DNA of 64,000 bases, taken from NCBI GenBank assembly GCA_032622095.1, contig CP136069.1, positions 50,638,760 through 50,702,759 of the forward strand, read 5' to 3'. The DNA comes from Siphonodentalium dalli (Eukaryota > Mollusca > Scaphopoda > Gadilida > Siphonodentaliidae). Position numbers and translations under genes: made by a program. Below are positions 35,605-45,657 of this stretch, in pieces; the stretch's first letter is position 1; each line of letters starts with the position of its first letter. The notes under the pieces were generated by a model that was not told the origin of the DNA, did no database searches, and saw nothing but the letters and a program-made list of their open reading frames with translations.

Positions 35605-36077
35605 TATATGTGACCCGCCATATCAAATCGAGTCGTAAGTCGGGATTTTTTTTACCCTGTGCCAATGCATTCTCTTATATATGCGAGTCGACCATAGGTC
35701 GACTCGCATATATAAGAGAATGCATTGGCCTAACAATTTTCTATCATTTTTTTTAAATAAATGTTTCTTACAATTTTTAGGACATAAAATAAAAAACATC
35801 CATTACCCTGCAGGGAGCCCCACACATATATAGAAGCATATAGAAGAGTGTCGTCTGCTCATGTTTGTCTGTGGCTCTAGCTGTATGGGTGAAATTATAA
35901 AATTGTTAAAGAATACAAGAAAAAATTATTAAAATTGTAAAAAATTGTTAGGCCAATGCATTCTCTTATATATGCGAGGCGACCTATAGGTCGACTCGCA
36001 TATATAAGAGAATGCATTGGCACAGGGTCAAAAAGTCCCGACTTACGACTGGATTTGATATGGCGGGTCACATAATA
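35605..36077. mobile_element. Hairpin element with GTGACCCGCC ends, full copy
   Basis: Same family and layout as 20196-20646: termini TATATGTGACCCGCCATATC, hairpins at 35661-35729 and 35952-36021, interior with GGGAGCCCCACACATATATAG and a small duplication near 35905-35940. The left hairpin loop here is fully symmetric (GTCGACCATAGGTCGAC). Confidence 0.85.
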
Positions 36078-36994
36078 TAGCTGGTGTGCATTGCAATAAA
36101 TATCATATTCTATTCTATTCTAACATTTTTCTCGAAAGACCGATTTGATCGTGCGCATGGCGCATGCACAAAGCGTTCAAATATAATTCGTTGACAATTA
36201 TTTCATCGACAAAGAGTTTCTAATGTTATACATTCGTTATGTTATGCGTTGAAATTTCATTTGCATCACATTTACGTGTTCATTCTTGCTGACGATCTGA
36301 GCGCACTCTGTCGTCATAAGTATATACCAAAATGAGACATGCGTCAAAAGGTTCAGTATAACTTTTTAATTCTTATTTTCTCTTTCTTTTGATTTCGTCA
36401 ATTTATGTTTTCAATCTGTAATATGTAGCTGTTGTTTGATATGTGTGAATTCTCAAAATGCTTGTCCTTCTTTAAATCTTACTTTTTAGTTTTTTATTTA
36501 AATTAGATGTCGTTTGATATGAAAAACCTTAATGTTCTAAAATGAGAATATAAAAATACATTGTATATAGAAAATTTAACTGCACAAGAATGAAATGCCC
36601 ATGCATATATAAGTATACTAACCTGAGTTCTCAGCCGACGAAAAATACAATTCCTTCAAAGATGCGCACAAGCAAATATTTATAACTGAGGAATTGTCCT
36701 CATTTCACCAATGTAAGCTATATTTTATACAATTATATCATGTCCAATCATATGGGAGACGAAATTCCACGATAATGTATGCACCAATCATTTGAGCGGA
36801 ACGAATGCTATGCGGATATTGCAAACAGGATGTTTTGCAATAAGTTTGTCGATTCCTGGAAATGTTGTAATATTACTCTGCCATACCGATTGATCTTAGC
36901 ACAATCGGCAGTGTGTAAAAATGTGGCACTTAACCACTTTCGTAGCGCACAACAAGTTTGGACAGAATTATGTCTAACCATCTAGACCACATGT
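36078..36994. other. No gene recognised
   Basis: AT-rich stretch. A 68-codon plus-strand frame at 36779-36985 has no known motif and no splice context that could be supported. Confidence 0.35.
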
Positions 36995-37779
36995 ATGGGG
37001 CGCCATCCCTGCAAATATTCGCCATTCGGAGATATCTCCTTGGATCCAAGCAGATATCTGCTCGCATTATGGAGATATCTCCTCGGTTTCAATGAGATAT
37101 CTGCTTGGAATATGGAGATATCTCCTCGGAAATATTTTCAAGGAGATATCTCCTTGAAACCGAGGAGATATCTCCATAATGCGAGCAGAAATCTGCTTGG
37201 ATCCAAGCAGATATCTGCTCGGATTATGGAAATATCTGCTTGAAAAATATTTCAAGGAGATATCTCCATATTCCGAGCAGATATCTGCTTGGATGTATTT
37301 CGATCATAGAAGAGAAATACTGTGGAGAAATCATTAATATTTCATGGCCGCGGTTTTCCAAGGAGATATCTCCATAATCCAAGCAGATATCTGCTTGGAA
37401 TATTTTCAAGGAGATATCTCCTTGGAATATGGAGATATCTCCTTGGGTCCAAGGAGATATCTCGTTGAAAACTATTTCAAGCAGATATCTCCATAATGCG
37501 AGCAGATATCTGCTTGGATTATGGAGATATCTCCTCGGTTTCAAGGAGATATCTCGTAGTTGCGATGAGATATCTCATAGGATCCAAGGAGATATCTCCA
37601 TAATCCAAGCAGATATCTCCTTGGATCCAAGGAGATATCTCCATAATGGACCATATTCCAAGCAGATATCTGCTAGGAATTGCAATTCCAAGGAGATATC
37701 TCCTCGAAACCGAGGAGATATCTCCGAATTACGAGGAGATATCTCCGAAAACGAATATTTGCAGGGATGGCGCCCCATT
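36995..37779. repeat. TIR-bounded array of about 27 GATATC palindromes
   Basis: Perfect inverted repeats ATGGGGCGCCATCCCTGC plus AAATATTCG at both ends (36995-37021, 37753-37779) bound about 730 bp. Short palindromes recur at roughly 21-22 bp intervals: mainly GGAGATATCTCC and GCAGATATCTGC, each often extended (AAGGAGATATCTCCTT). Spacers are few and partly palindromic (TTGGATCCAA, GGAATATG, CATAATGCG, AAATATTTTCAAG). About 37290-37355 is the only interruption. The 21-bp period leaves heptad-like frames open on both strands (DISL, RYLL, EISP words). These are shadows of the DNA pattern. Confidence 0.9.
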
Positions 37780-37786
37780 ATACACA

Positions 37787-37999
37787 TGGGCCTGTATAAC
37801 GCGCTTCGCAGTACGCCCCCCTCCCCCTTGCGCTGCCCATATACACCGCTTCTATATACGCGCCTGCTTCACGTTAATGGTACTATAATAAGGACTTATT
37901 GTAGTACCATTAATGTGAAGCAGGCGCGTATATAGAGGCGGCGTATATGGGCAGCGCAAAGGGGGGGGGGCAGCGGAGCGCGTTACAGGCCCGTGATAT
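37787..37999. repeat. Foldback with about 95-bp arms
   Basis: Arms from GGGCCTGTATAACGCGCTTC and CATATACACCGC inward to GGTACTATAATAAGGAC meet their complements ending GCGCGTTACAGGCCC. It lies 8 bp beyond the palindrome array. Poly-C/G tracts mark the arm mismatches. Confidence 0.85.
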
Positions 38000-38404
38000 A
38001 GGTATACATGTACTTATCATAAAAAACATTTCGGCACGACAATATTTTTAAAGATGCCCCACCCCATCCGATTTTGACACAGCCATTACTATATAATTTA
38101 TACTGTTTGTTCGTACTGTAAACGAAATTCGTCGCAGTACAGAAATGAGCGATTTCCGTCCGTCTGTCTATTTAGCGGCCCGAAACCGTTTGTTGCCCAA
38201 TTTTGGTAATTTGAATATCATTTGGCAGATTTTTTGTGAATTAAATGGCGAATTGTCATATATGATAAATACCCGGTTAAGTACCAGTTTGGAACTTTTC
38301 TGATAGTTATGACCGTTTTTGACGTGGAATTTGTCCATTATATGTCAATACCCGGATGCTCCGATCTGACAAAAAATAAAACAACAACACAATGTGTACG
38401 TTTT
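38000..38404. other. No feature recognised
   Basis: Unique-looking sequence; no gene. Confidence 0.35.
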
Positions 38405-38940
38405 CTATACCAGAAAATAATTAGATCGGACCAATGAGCCCATTAATAGGATGTTTAATTAGATCGGACCAATGAGCCCATTAATAGGATGTTTAATTAG
38501 ATCGGACCAATGAGCCCATTAATAGGATGTTTAATTAGATCGGACCAATGAGCCCATTAATAGGAGGTTTAGTTAGATCGGATCAATGAGCCCATTAATA
38601 GGATGTTTAATTAGATCGGACCAATGAGCCCATTAATAGGAGGTTTAATTAGATCGGACCAACCATTAATAGGAGGTTTAATTAGATCGGACCAACCATT
38701 AATAGGAGGTTTAATTAGATCGGACCAATGAGCCCATTAATAGGTTTAATTAGATCGGACCAATGAGCCCATTAATAGGAGGTTTAGTTAGATCGGACCA
38801 ATGAGCCCATTAATAGGAGGTTTAGTTAGATCGGACCAATGAGCCCATTAATAGGAGGTTTAGTTAGATCGGACCAATGAACCCATTAATAGGAGGTTTA
38901 ATTAGATCTGACCAATGAGCCCATTAATAGGAGGTTTTGT
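38405..38940. repeat. 38-bp tandem array, about 14 copies
   Basis: The unit is TTTAATTAGATCGGACCAAT plus GAGCCCATTAATAGGAGG. Two neighbouring units lack GTGAGCCC-side bases (about 34 bp) and one lacks AGGAGG. Units alternate GGATG (left) and GGAGG (right), showing local homogenisation. Confidence 0.95.
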
Positions 38941-39394
38941 TCACATGCCCCTGGGGAAAATACCAGATGTACCAGCTGGATGTACCAATATATAAAATAT
39001 GCTTGTGACAATGTTCAAGAGTCTGATTTTGGGGGAAACACACAATGTGTCATAATTACCATGAAATTTCATTTCTTTTGCTGTATAATTCGATAGCATT
39101 TAAACGAAGGGAAGTCGATATATCGTACCGAAAACATGCAAAATCTACTGAAATTTGGGAGTAAAACTGATCTTCAGTTTCACTGTCCGCCTAATTCTAA
39201 AAACTGTCAACTCAGCCAAAATATGCCCCATGCAGTGTATGTTATATGGCATAACATTTCCTTTCGTTTATTATAGTCCAGGCACATTAGGTTTCACTTG
39301 GGAAAAAAATCGGGGAAAGCTGATTTTTTTCAGGGACCAATAAGAACATGTTCGTGTACAACATGGCAAAAGTCCCCTAAAATCCGAGTTGAGC
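38941..39394. other. Gene-free; contains one half of a distant inverted repeat
   Basis: About 39272-39396 (GTCCAGGCACATTAG, AATCGGGGAAAGCT, GTCCCCTAAAATCCGAGTTG) is repeated in reverse complement at about 44115-44260. The rest is not recognised. Confidence 0.55.
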
Positions 39395-39594
39395 TTTTTG
39401 TCCGTTTGTCCGTTTGAGAACGTGGATCTGGAAAGGTTTTGTCCCAGATCACCAAAAATTAACAAACTTCAAACATCGATATCTAATCACTCTGAGCTTT
39501 GATGGGTGGCTTCCTCGACTCGAATCAAATATCCCCCCCCCCCCCGAAGCCAAATAAATAGTAATTTAGGAGCGTCTGATCGGATTGAGTACCT
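39395..39594. mobile_element. Right half of an AGGTACTCAATCC-family MITE
   Basis: Right half with GAGAACGTGGATCTGG, ATCGATATCTAATCACTC, CTCGACTCGAATCAAATA and terminus CGGATTGAGTACCT followed by TTAA (39595-39598). The left half is absent. A run of 13-14 C replaces the usual TTTTTTACC. Confidence 0.75.
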
Positions 39595-39630
39595 TTAACG
39601 GAATTCATGTAACCAATATATTTTATATTA

Positions 39631-40246
39631 TCTAATATATATTTTGGGACTTCTGTCTGTGTGTTAGCTATGGCTGGGAAAACGGCTGGACCGATTGATC
39701 TCAAACTTCCAATCTATAAGGTTAAAATCACACGGGCAGTGTTTACCGCCGTTTTGGAGAAGCTCCGAGCACCCCTTCTCCACCCCAGTCACAAAAATGA
39801 CCGTCCTTGGCACTGTGGGGTTAATCGCGTTGATATTTAAAGAGCGTTCGTATCCGCAGTGTCGTTGATAAGAGCTTATATATGCGTGTAGTGTGATCCT
39901 TATGTCTGGGGCCAGACGTGAGTGTGTCTGTATCCAGACATGAGCGTGTTGTGTGATTCTTATGTCTGTCTTCGTACTTAGGGGTTCCAAGGAACGGGGG
40001 AGATTTTCATCGGGTAAGTGTTTCCGCCTGAGGTTATCTTCACCTTGAAACGGGTACCCACAAACGTACCTCTTTTATGGACGGGTACCATCACGGGACG
40101 GGTACCATAAGTTCTCTTGATTAAAAAGGCAGAATTAACTCAAATTAAATAAAAAAATTAACGGATTTCGACGAAATTTGATACCTAGGGATACTTTTGT
40201 CGGGGGAGTGTTTTCGACTGGTCAAATCGTGACCCCGACCTGACCT
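39631..40246 (+). mobile_element. Helitron-like element, 3' end cut off
   Basis: Starts TCTAATATATATTTTGGGAC after an A, then CTGTCTGTGTG, then GTTAGCTATGGCTGGGAAAA as in the 8550 copy. A partial core unit at 40160-40246 stops abruptly where the next MITE half begins. Internal duplication of the GAGCGTGTTGTGTGATTCTT word near 39890-39965. Confidence 0.5.
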
Positions 40247-40434
40247 TTGTCCGTTTGAGAACGTGAATCTGGAAAAGTTTTGGCCCAGATCTCCAAAAAT
40301 TAACAAACATCGATAATTCGATATCTAATCACTCAGAGCTTTGATGGGTGGGTTCCTCGACTCGAATCAAATATTTTTTACCCCCGAAGCCAAAGAAATA
40401 GTAATTTAGGAGCGTCTGATCGGATTGAGTGCCT
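40247..40434. mobile_element. Right half of an AGGTACTCAATCC-family MITE
   Basis: Near-identical to 39395-39594 with terminus CGGATTGAGTGCCT followed by TTAA. It replaces the 3' part of the preceding Helitron-like element. Confidence 0.75.
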
Positions 40435-41255
40435 TTAACTTTTTCGGAACAAAGAAACGGAAGAATAAGGCAATTTTTTCTGCACTATTTATCTTGAATC
40501 GTGTAATATATGTGTACACTAAACTGAAAATTAAATTCAATAGCGACAAATTCATTCTGTGACCTTTCCTAGAAGCCGAAATATATGTGCTCATTGCAAT
40601 ATCATGAATGTGACCGATCATCATTTCTTTTGAGATATACACCATCAAACCTTTTAAAGTACACTGCTATATATCAGTATGAGATATATTCATAGAGTAA
40701 TGCGTGAAATGTGTAGATTATATTCTTCGTGTTTTAAAATAGTTGCCTAAGATCAAGTAAAAAAACACGAATATTTCGCTTTTATCACAAGAATGCATGG
40801 TGGTATACAATGAACGCAGTTTGTCAAAACACAAAGGAGTACCATATACTATCTTCAAAAAAATCAAATCTTGACCAAAATTGCCTACATACTCTGTGAC
40901 AGAGACTGTCTTTGTACCTGCAAGTAATATTTGGTTATATTCACCAAAGTCACATATATATACGCGAAGGCTACAATGTTTTCTGCAATCGCATTACAGT
41001 GCGTATCCCTTGCGTATTATTCTGATCGTGTCACTATATTCGCTCTCGTACTCATATTTCGCATAAACTGGTATATCTGCGTGATGCATATGACTAGATT
41101 AGACAAAATAGAAGAGCAAAATACGACCAGATCGTTGACAACTAGTTTTGGGGGTAGGGTTATGTTTTTAGAAGTTTTGACCACTTATGATATGCGTACT
41201 CGCTAATTCTATTTATAGCGACGGGTGGTGTCTGTGCAGTTTTTAAAATGGACCG
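40435..41255. other. No feature recognised
   Basis: AT-rich sequence with short frames lacking motifs. Confidence 0.35.
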
Positions 41256-42102
41256 TTTGCGATAAGCAGAGTTATCGTCGATGATTGGTATTACCTCCCC
41301 TGACTAGTAGGTATAATTACAGCTCAGCGTTAATGAGATGGCCGCTTCTATACACCAAGCCAGTCGACAGGGCGTCGGGAAAGCTTTGTCGCCAAATGCT
41401 TTTAACGTTACAAAAGTAAATCAATGAAATATTATTGTCATATTATGAATATCCTAGTCTAATAAAAATCCGAGACGGGATTAGTGAATATTTGTCTCAC
41501 CAAATAGAAGATAGAAAGGCAAACATTGGCAATGGAATGCATATCGAAAATACGTGCTTCCTACCTAAGTTACATCCATGCATTACATTGAATGGGAAAA
41601 TATTATTGTTCTGTTCCCGGTTTGTTCATATCGAAAGGAACTGAAAGCGTGAAAATGCAAACTTTACATGCCACCGATGAAATACATGTACGATGAACAG
41701 TTGAGAAAAATAATGTTTTCTACACACGACGAGTGGCATGTGCAACAATTGACGTAGAACGGAAAATGGGACAGATAAAAACATTTCGAATTCTGCAGTT
41801 TGTGGTGCCCATACGCTTGAGTAAGATGTCTGATAAAAAAAACAAATTTGTGTCTTGTGCTCTCAAAAATTTGATGCCGCCCCTTGTCACGGTGGAGTAA
41901 ATGACAATAATTAAAGAAGAAGCATATAATCTCCAAGTATAACATTTAATATTGTTGTCATTACTTTCATTATATTTTGGCATTTGCCTATATCAGCATA
42001 TCGTCAGACTATTGAACTTGCTGTACACATACAAAGCAATTCAACGCAATTGATATTATACCAATGGAACTGTTATAACGAACGCTCTCCATTGTGAAAT
42101 GG

Positions 42103-42403
42103 TCATGCATATGCGATGGCATCGATAAATATAGATATTTCCAGACCCTCTCTCTCGTTTAGATCAGTTAGACTTATCAATCTGGTAGCCTGGATGGTTT
42201 CTTCATAAATATATGATGTTGAAACCTCATCGACATGACCAACGTTGAGATCTGATTGAACAGGTTCTCCACTTGGAATCATAGGAATAAGATGGAAAAT
42301 CACGGCCTCTCTGTCTGGGCAACCTGTTGCATAAAGTTTGTAGGAATCGTTCGGAATCGACATCAAAACTGAGGCTTTTTTGTCAGCAGAGTTTTCTCCA
42401 TAC
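42103..42403 (-). CDS. SWIM-protein gene, last coding exon
   Basis: Exon from acceptor ATTATTCCAG at 42404 to a TGA at 42103-42105, 301 bp. Its first base completes the arginine codon split with the previous exon (ATA AG|G TAT), so the phase is right. It encodes 99 residues beginning YGENSADKKASVLMSIP, then KLYATGCPDREAVIFHLIPM and an acidic tail, resembling the region just after the SWIM finger in molluscan uncharacterised SWIM proteins (KEIRYG, KLY, DREA-FHL landmarks). No YqaJ-type nuclease domain follows, though related proteins often carry one, so the protein looks short at its C-terminus. Confidence 0.55.
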
Positions 42404-42789
42404 CTGGAATAATAGGTGGCTAACATTAACTTATTGAATATATACCGCCTGGGAAAATATGCCACATGTTCATGGCCGAATTATTACAATACCACACTGA
42501 TAACTTAAACCAATACTGGTACAATCATTGTTGGCAATCAAACGCCCTATTGATACAGCACGGTGTCACGCGAATAAGGGGTGTGATATTGTTCATACCA
42601 CCCCCAATATTTTCACCTCCTGTAAGGTAATATTTATTACACATGTGGAGGCTAATATAATGATCCTGTGTTTATGACAGTAAGTCCTGGTGGACATTAA
42701 GGTTGATGTATTATCACACTCTCTTGGATGACCCACTGTGCATGTGGTAATGTGTACTCTTGCATCAACTGACATACATTTTGACTCAC

Positions 42790-42935
42790 CTTATTTCTTT
42801 TAATTGAATTTCTTCAACAGGCCTCGGTGGGTTTTTCCGTTTACTCCTTTTTTTTCCATTCACATGGTTTTGATGTGCATATGCAATGTCTTCAGAACTG
42901 TCACCCATCATCTCCAATGCAAACAGCAGCCCAAT
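42790..42935 (-). CDS. SWIM-protein gene, middle exon
   Basis: Exon of 146 bp between acceptor TTTTGTCCATAG and donor AAG|GTGAGT. In its good frame it reads IGLLFALEMMGDSSEDIAYA, then GKKRSKRKNPPRPVEEIQL. IGLLFALE is the helix that normally follows the C-x-H half of a SWIM finger, and KKRSKRK could be a nuclear localisation signal. The frame starts in phase 0, but the preceding exon ends in phase 2, so the two do not join in frame. The C-x-H residues are also missing, as if a micro-exon had been lost. Confidence 0.6.
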
Positions 42936-43243
42936 CTATGGACAAAAATAAACATGATATAAATGGGGAATAGGTATAGAGTTCATATTTTAGGATATAA
43001 AGGCTATAAATAACAATAAAAGCTTCATTTTTCTAAGTATTGATGGCAGAAGTATAGGCCTATTTCAACATTTGATTGTGTGACGTTCGGTCATATAAAT
43101 TCACGGCATCATGAATGTATATATGTAAGCTATACATGTTTTCAATGAACAAAAACCTTTCTTCAAGGTCTTCATGAAAGTCAATGTGGTGTTAAATACA
43201 ATTGTTTATTGTATTAAAAAATTAAAAAGATAGAAGGACTCAC

Positions 43244-43587
43244 CCTGCTGGACAAGAACAGTAAGCACCGCTACGTGGAATATGGCTCATCTTTTTCATC
43301 AAAATCCAGTGGATGTGTATTCCCTGCTTCATCGATGGGTGGTATTTTGATCTAACACAACACAGTCTTGAGTGATCACTGATCGGATTGACCATAACTT
43401 TGTGCACATATCCTTCCTTGTTGAATTTATATCCTCGTTGGAATTGTCTGTAACAATCCATTTCACGAGAATCGTCAGATGTGTCTCGGCTATAGATGAG
43501 ATAGTTCTCAAAATCCTTGTGTGAAAAGTTTGGAAACTGTTTTCAATCACTCGTCCATCCAAATATAACTTTCTCGAATTCGAATTC
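43244..43587 (-). CDS. SWIM zinc-finger protein exon with in-frame TGA
   Basis: Bounded by acceptor ACTTGCAG and a strong donor GG|GTGAGT (exon ends 43244). The frame reads VIFGWTSD, a TGA at 43543-43545, then FPNFSHKDFENYLIYSRD, MDCYRQFQRGYKFNKEGYV, KVMVNPIS, RSKYHPSMKQG and the first half of a SWIM finger, AYCSCPAG. These landmarks recur in a large molluscan family of SWIM proteins, whose fingers are thought to bind DNA or proteins. The TGA either marks a pseudogene or a base change, or the true acceptor is AAAACAG at 43537, starting the exon at 43536 with FPNF. The second half of the finger (C-x-H) is not found in the following 300-bp intron. Confidence 0.62.
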
Positions 43588-44114
43588 CTGCAAGTTTTCT
43601 GTGTGAAAGTCACCACCTCCCCCGTTCCATTCTCTTTATCATCACCACGGACTGGTCTTTCGTTTTAGAAGCACTGCATATCACTGGTCGTTACAGAAAA
43701 ATAATCTGTCACACGGTACGCCAAATTTCGCTTTGATCCACCAGTTTTTAATCCTCTATTTTTTATAAATAACACAATGTCACATTTTTTATAAGTTATT
43801 ATATCCTCTATAGTGTTGAAATATTTGTAAATCACGGTTCAGATATGATGAAACATGGCTTTGTTGAAGTTACACCGAGAAGAATTCACGAGCAAATACG
43901 ACATTGTTTACATCGCGTTAGATACAATATACCTACTAGCCAGGGGAGGTAATACCGATCATCGACGATAACTCTGCTTATCGCAAATCGTGTATCGAAC
44001 AATACTGAGTGACTTTTGTACATGATTCCGCTGAAAAATTGTTACAGCATCCAATTATTTCCATGATTGTGAAAAATATATATATTTTTAAATTATATTG
44101 AAAAAATTATGTAA

Positions 44115-44253
44115 CTCAGTATAAGCTCAACTCGGATTTTAGGGGACTTTGCGTGACGCGTCCGCGCTGTTATGGCCTAAATAATATAAAAATAAAGTAA
44201 GCTTTCCCCGATTTATTTCCTTACTTTCCACTTTCATGTCTAATGTGCCTGGA
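44115..44253. repeat. Right partner of a 4.8-kb-spaced inverted repeat
   Basis: AAGCTCAACTCGGATTTTAG, AGCTTTCCCCGATTTA and CTAATGTGCCTGGAC are the reverse complement of 39272-39396. A Helitron-like element begins immediately at its end (44254). Confidence 0.7.
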
Positions 44254-44656
44254 CTAGCTGAAGTGCGCGACTTCGGCTGGGTTATTTAGGCATTTCTTTG
44301 TGATCGCCTCCGTCAACCAGAAACATGCCTATATGAGCGTATACGTGCGAGGTCAATGTCAAGAACACGGTCGCATGTGAAATTTATTGGACCCGCCCAT
44401 ATTGTTCCCGGCATCAAAGTAGGCCTACATACCAAATTTTAGTCGGGATTGGTCGAGGTCCAGACACATGCCTATATGAGCGAGGTCATGCAAGGACACG
44501 GTCGCACGTGAAGTTGGACCCGCCCATATTGTTCCCGGGATCAAAGTATACGCCTATACATACCAAATTTGATTCGGATCGGTCGAGCAGTTTTCGAGTC
44601 TATAGCACACATACACACATGCAGACAGACAGAAGTTCCAAAATATATAATTTAGA
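44254..44656 (-). mobile_element. Helitron-like nonautonomous element
   Basis: On the minus strand: start TCTAAATTATATATTTTGGA preceded by A, then CTGTCTGTCTGC, two core copies with TAGGCATGTGTCTGGACC-like and GTCCAACTTCACGTGCG blocks, a hairpin (GCCGAAGTCGCGC region) and the end CACTTCAGCTAG followed by T. Same family as 8175-8549. Confidence 0.65.
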
Positions 44657-45559
44657 TAACTTGGCGGAATCAATTGAAACGAAGTCGACATATCATACGG
44701 GAAATTTGAGAGTTCGGTAATTGTGATCGTGATCATTTAATTGGCACATATCCGTGTATAATCACTACTTAGTACTTACCGGACAGGTAAATTGACTACT
44801 GCTTTTTAACGGTAGGTTTCGCTAGTTTTTGATACGATATCTGACTTGCCTTCGTTTGATACTATCAAAGTAAACATCGAATTTAAAGAAAGGAAATTAC
44901 ATGGCAAATATAAGATGCAATGAAATATATTGTGTGATATGAATGATTTTGAGAATCTATGAGGAATATGATTTTTTCCCAAAATCGGGGAATATGTGTT
45001 TTTCCCAAAATCGGAGAATTTTGCAGAAAATGTGTTTTTTTCCCGACCCACTTTTTAAAATCACTATATTATGTGACTTTATCAGCTATCTATATATTTC
45101 TTATTGCCTCCATCGCATTTGCTCGTTCACCCCGATGCCTTGTATTTTAAGGCGGATACAGGGGGGGGGGGGCCGAAAAAATTACAGGATACAAGGACCG
45201 GGTGGGCGGGTGTCCCCGAGCCCGGAATGCAGATTTTTTCTGATGTCATGCAATTTTTTCCCAAAAACATTTCTAAGACAAATTATAGCTTCAAAATGAA
45301 TTGAAACAATCAGATTCATATAGTATAGTGCATGCTATAACCTTATACAGGTGAGGGGGGGGGGCTCTATATTTAAATTTTTGTCCACAATTCCTCCCCT
45401 TAACAGTTGAAACCATGGGGTGGGTCCGGTTTTGGTCGAGGAAAAAAATTGCAATGAAAAAAAATCCATTCTCATATTTTCTCATATAGTTTATCATGGC
45501 TTTTTAAACTTATTATACATAGAGGATACCTGCGTGTTTTGAATGAATACCGGAAGTAT
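44657..45559. other. Gene-free; poly-G tracts and TTCCCAAAATCGG words
   Basis: A short tandem TTTTTCCCAAAATCGG word occurs at 44975-45020. Poly-G runs lie at 45161-45172 and 45356-45364. No gene. Confidence 0.4.
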
Positions 45560-45657
45560 GTCATGAGTGGTCACAGTGAGAAAATGGAATCATCACGAGT
45601 GGCCTCTAGCTAGGCCACGAGTGATGATTCCAGTATCTCACTGTGACCACGAATGAT
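45560..45657. repeat. Foldback, about 45-bp arms
   Basis: Arms TCATGAGTGGTCACAGTGAG and GAATCATCACGAGTGGCC around CTAGCTAG-like centre at about 45605-45613, with a few mismatches. Confidence 0.8.

Larger units (their letters stand above)
41256..43987. mobile_element. Putative TIR-bounded element carrying a SWIM gene
   Basis: The 60-bp segments 41256-41315 and 43928-43987 are inverted copies with two mismatches (outer end TTTGCGATAAGCAGAGTTAT, inner CCTCCCCTG and TAGTAGGTATA). The three SWIM exons lie between them on the minus strand, with about 340 bp upstream of the first exon and about 790 bp behind the last. No transposase was recognised, and no clear target duplication flanks the ends (ATGGACCG on the left, TCGTGTAT on the right). 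It may be a nonautonomous DNA transposon with a captured gene, or a gene flanked by unrelated inverted repeats. The parts 41316-42102 and 43588-43927 show no further coding signal. Confidence 0.55.

Noticed and set aside
36995-37935. Open frames with heptad-like repeats on both strands in the GATATC array
   Set aside because: The 21-bp period opens several frames at once on both strands. The peptide words follow from the DNA palindromes and differ between frames.
38405-38940. CRISPR-like regular array
   Set aside because: Repeats are contiguous with no unique spacers, there are no cas-like genes, and the context is eukaryotic.
39664-39990. 108-codon minus-strand frame
   Set aside because: Lies in Helitron-like repeat sequence with an internal duplication; no motif recognised.
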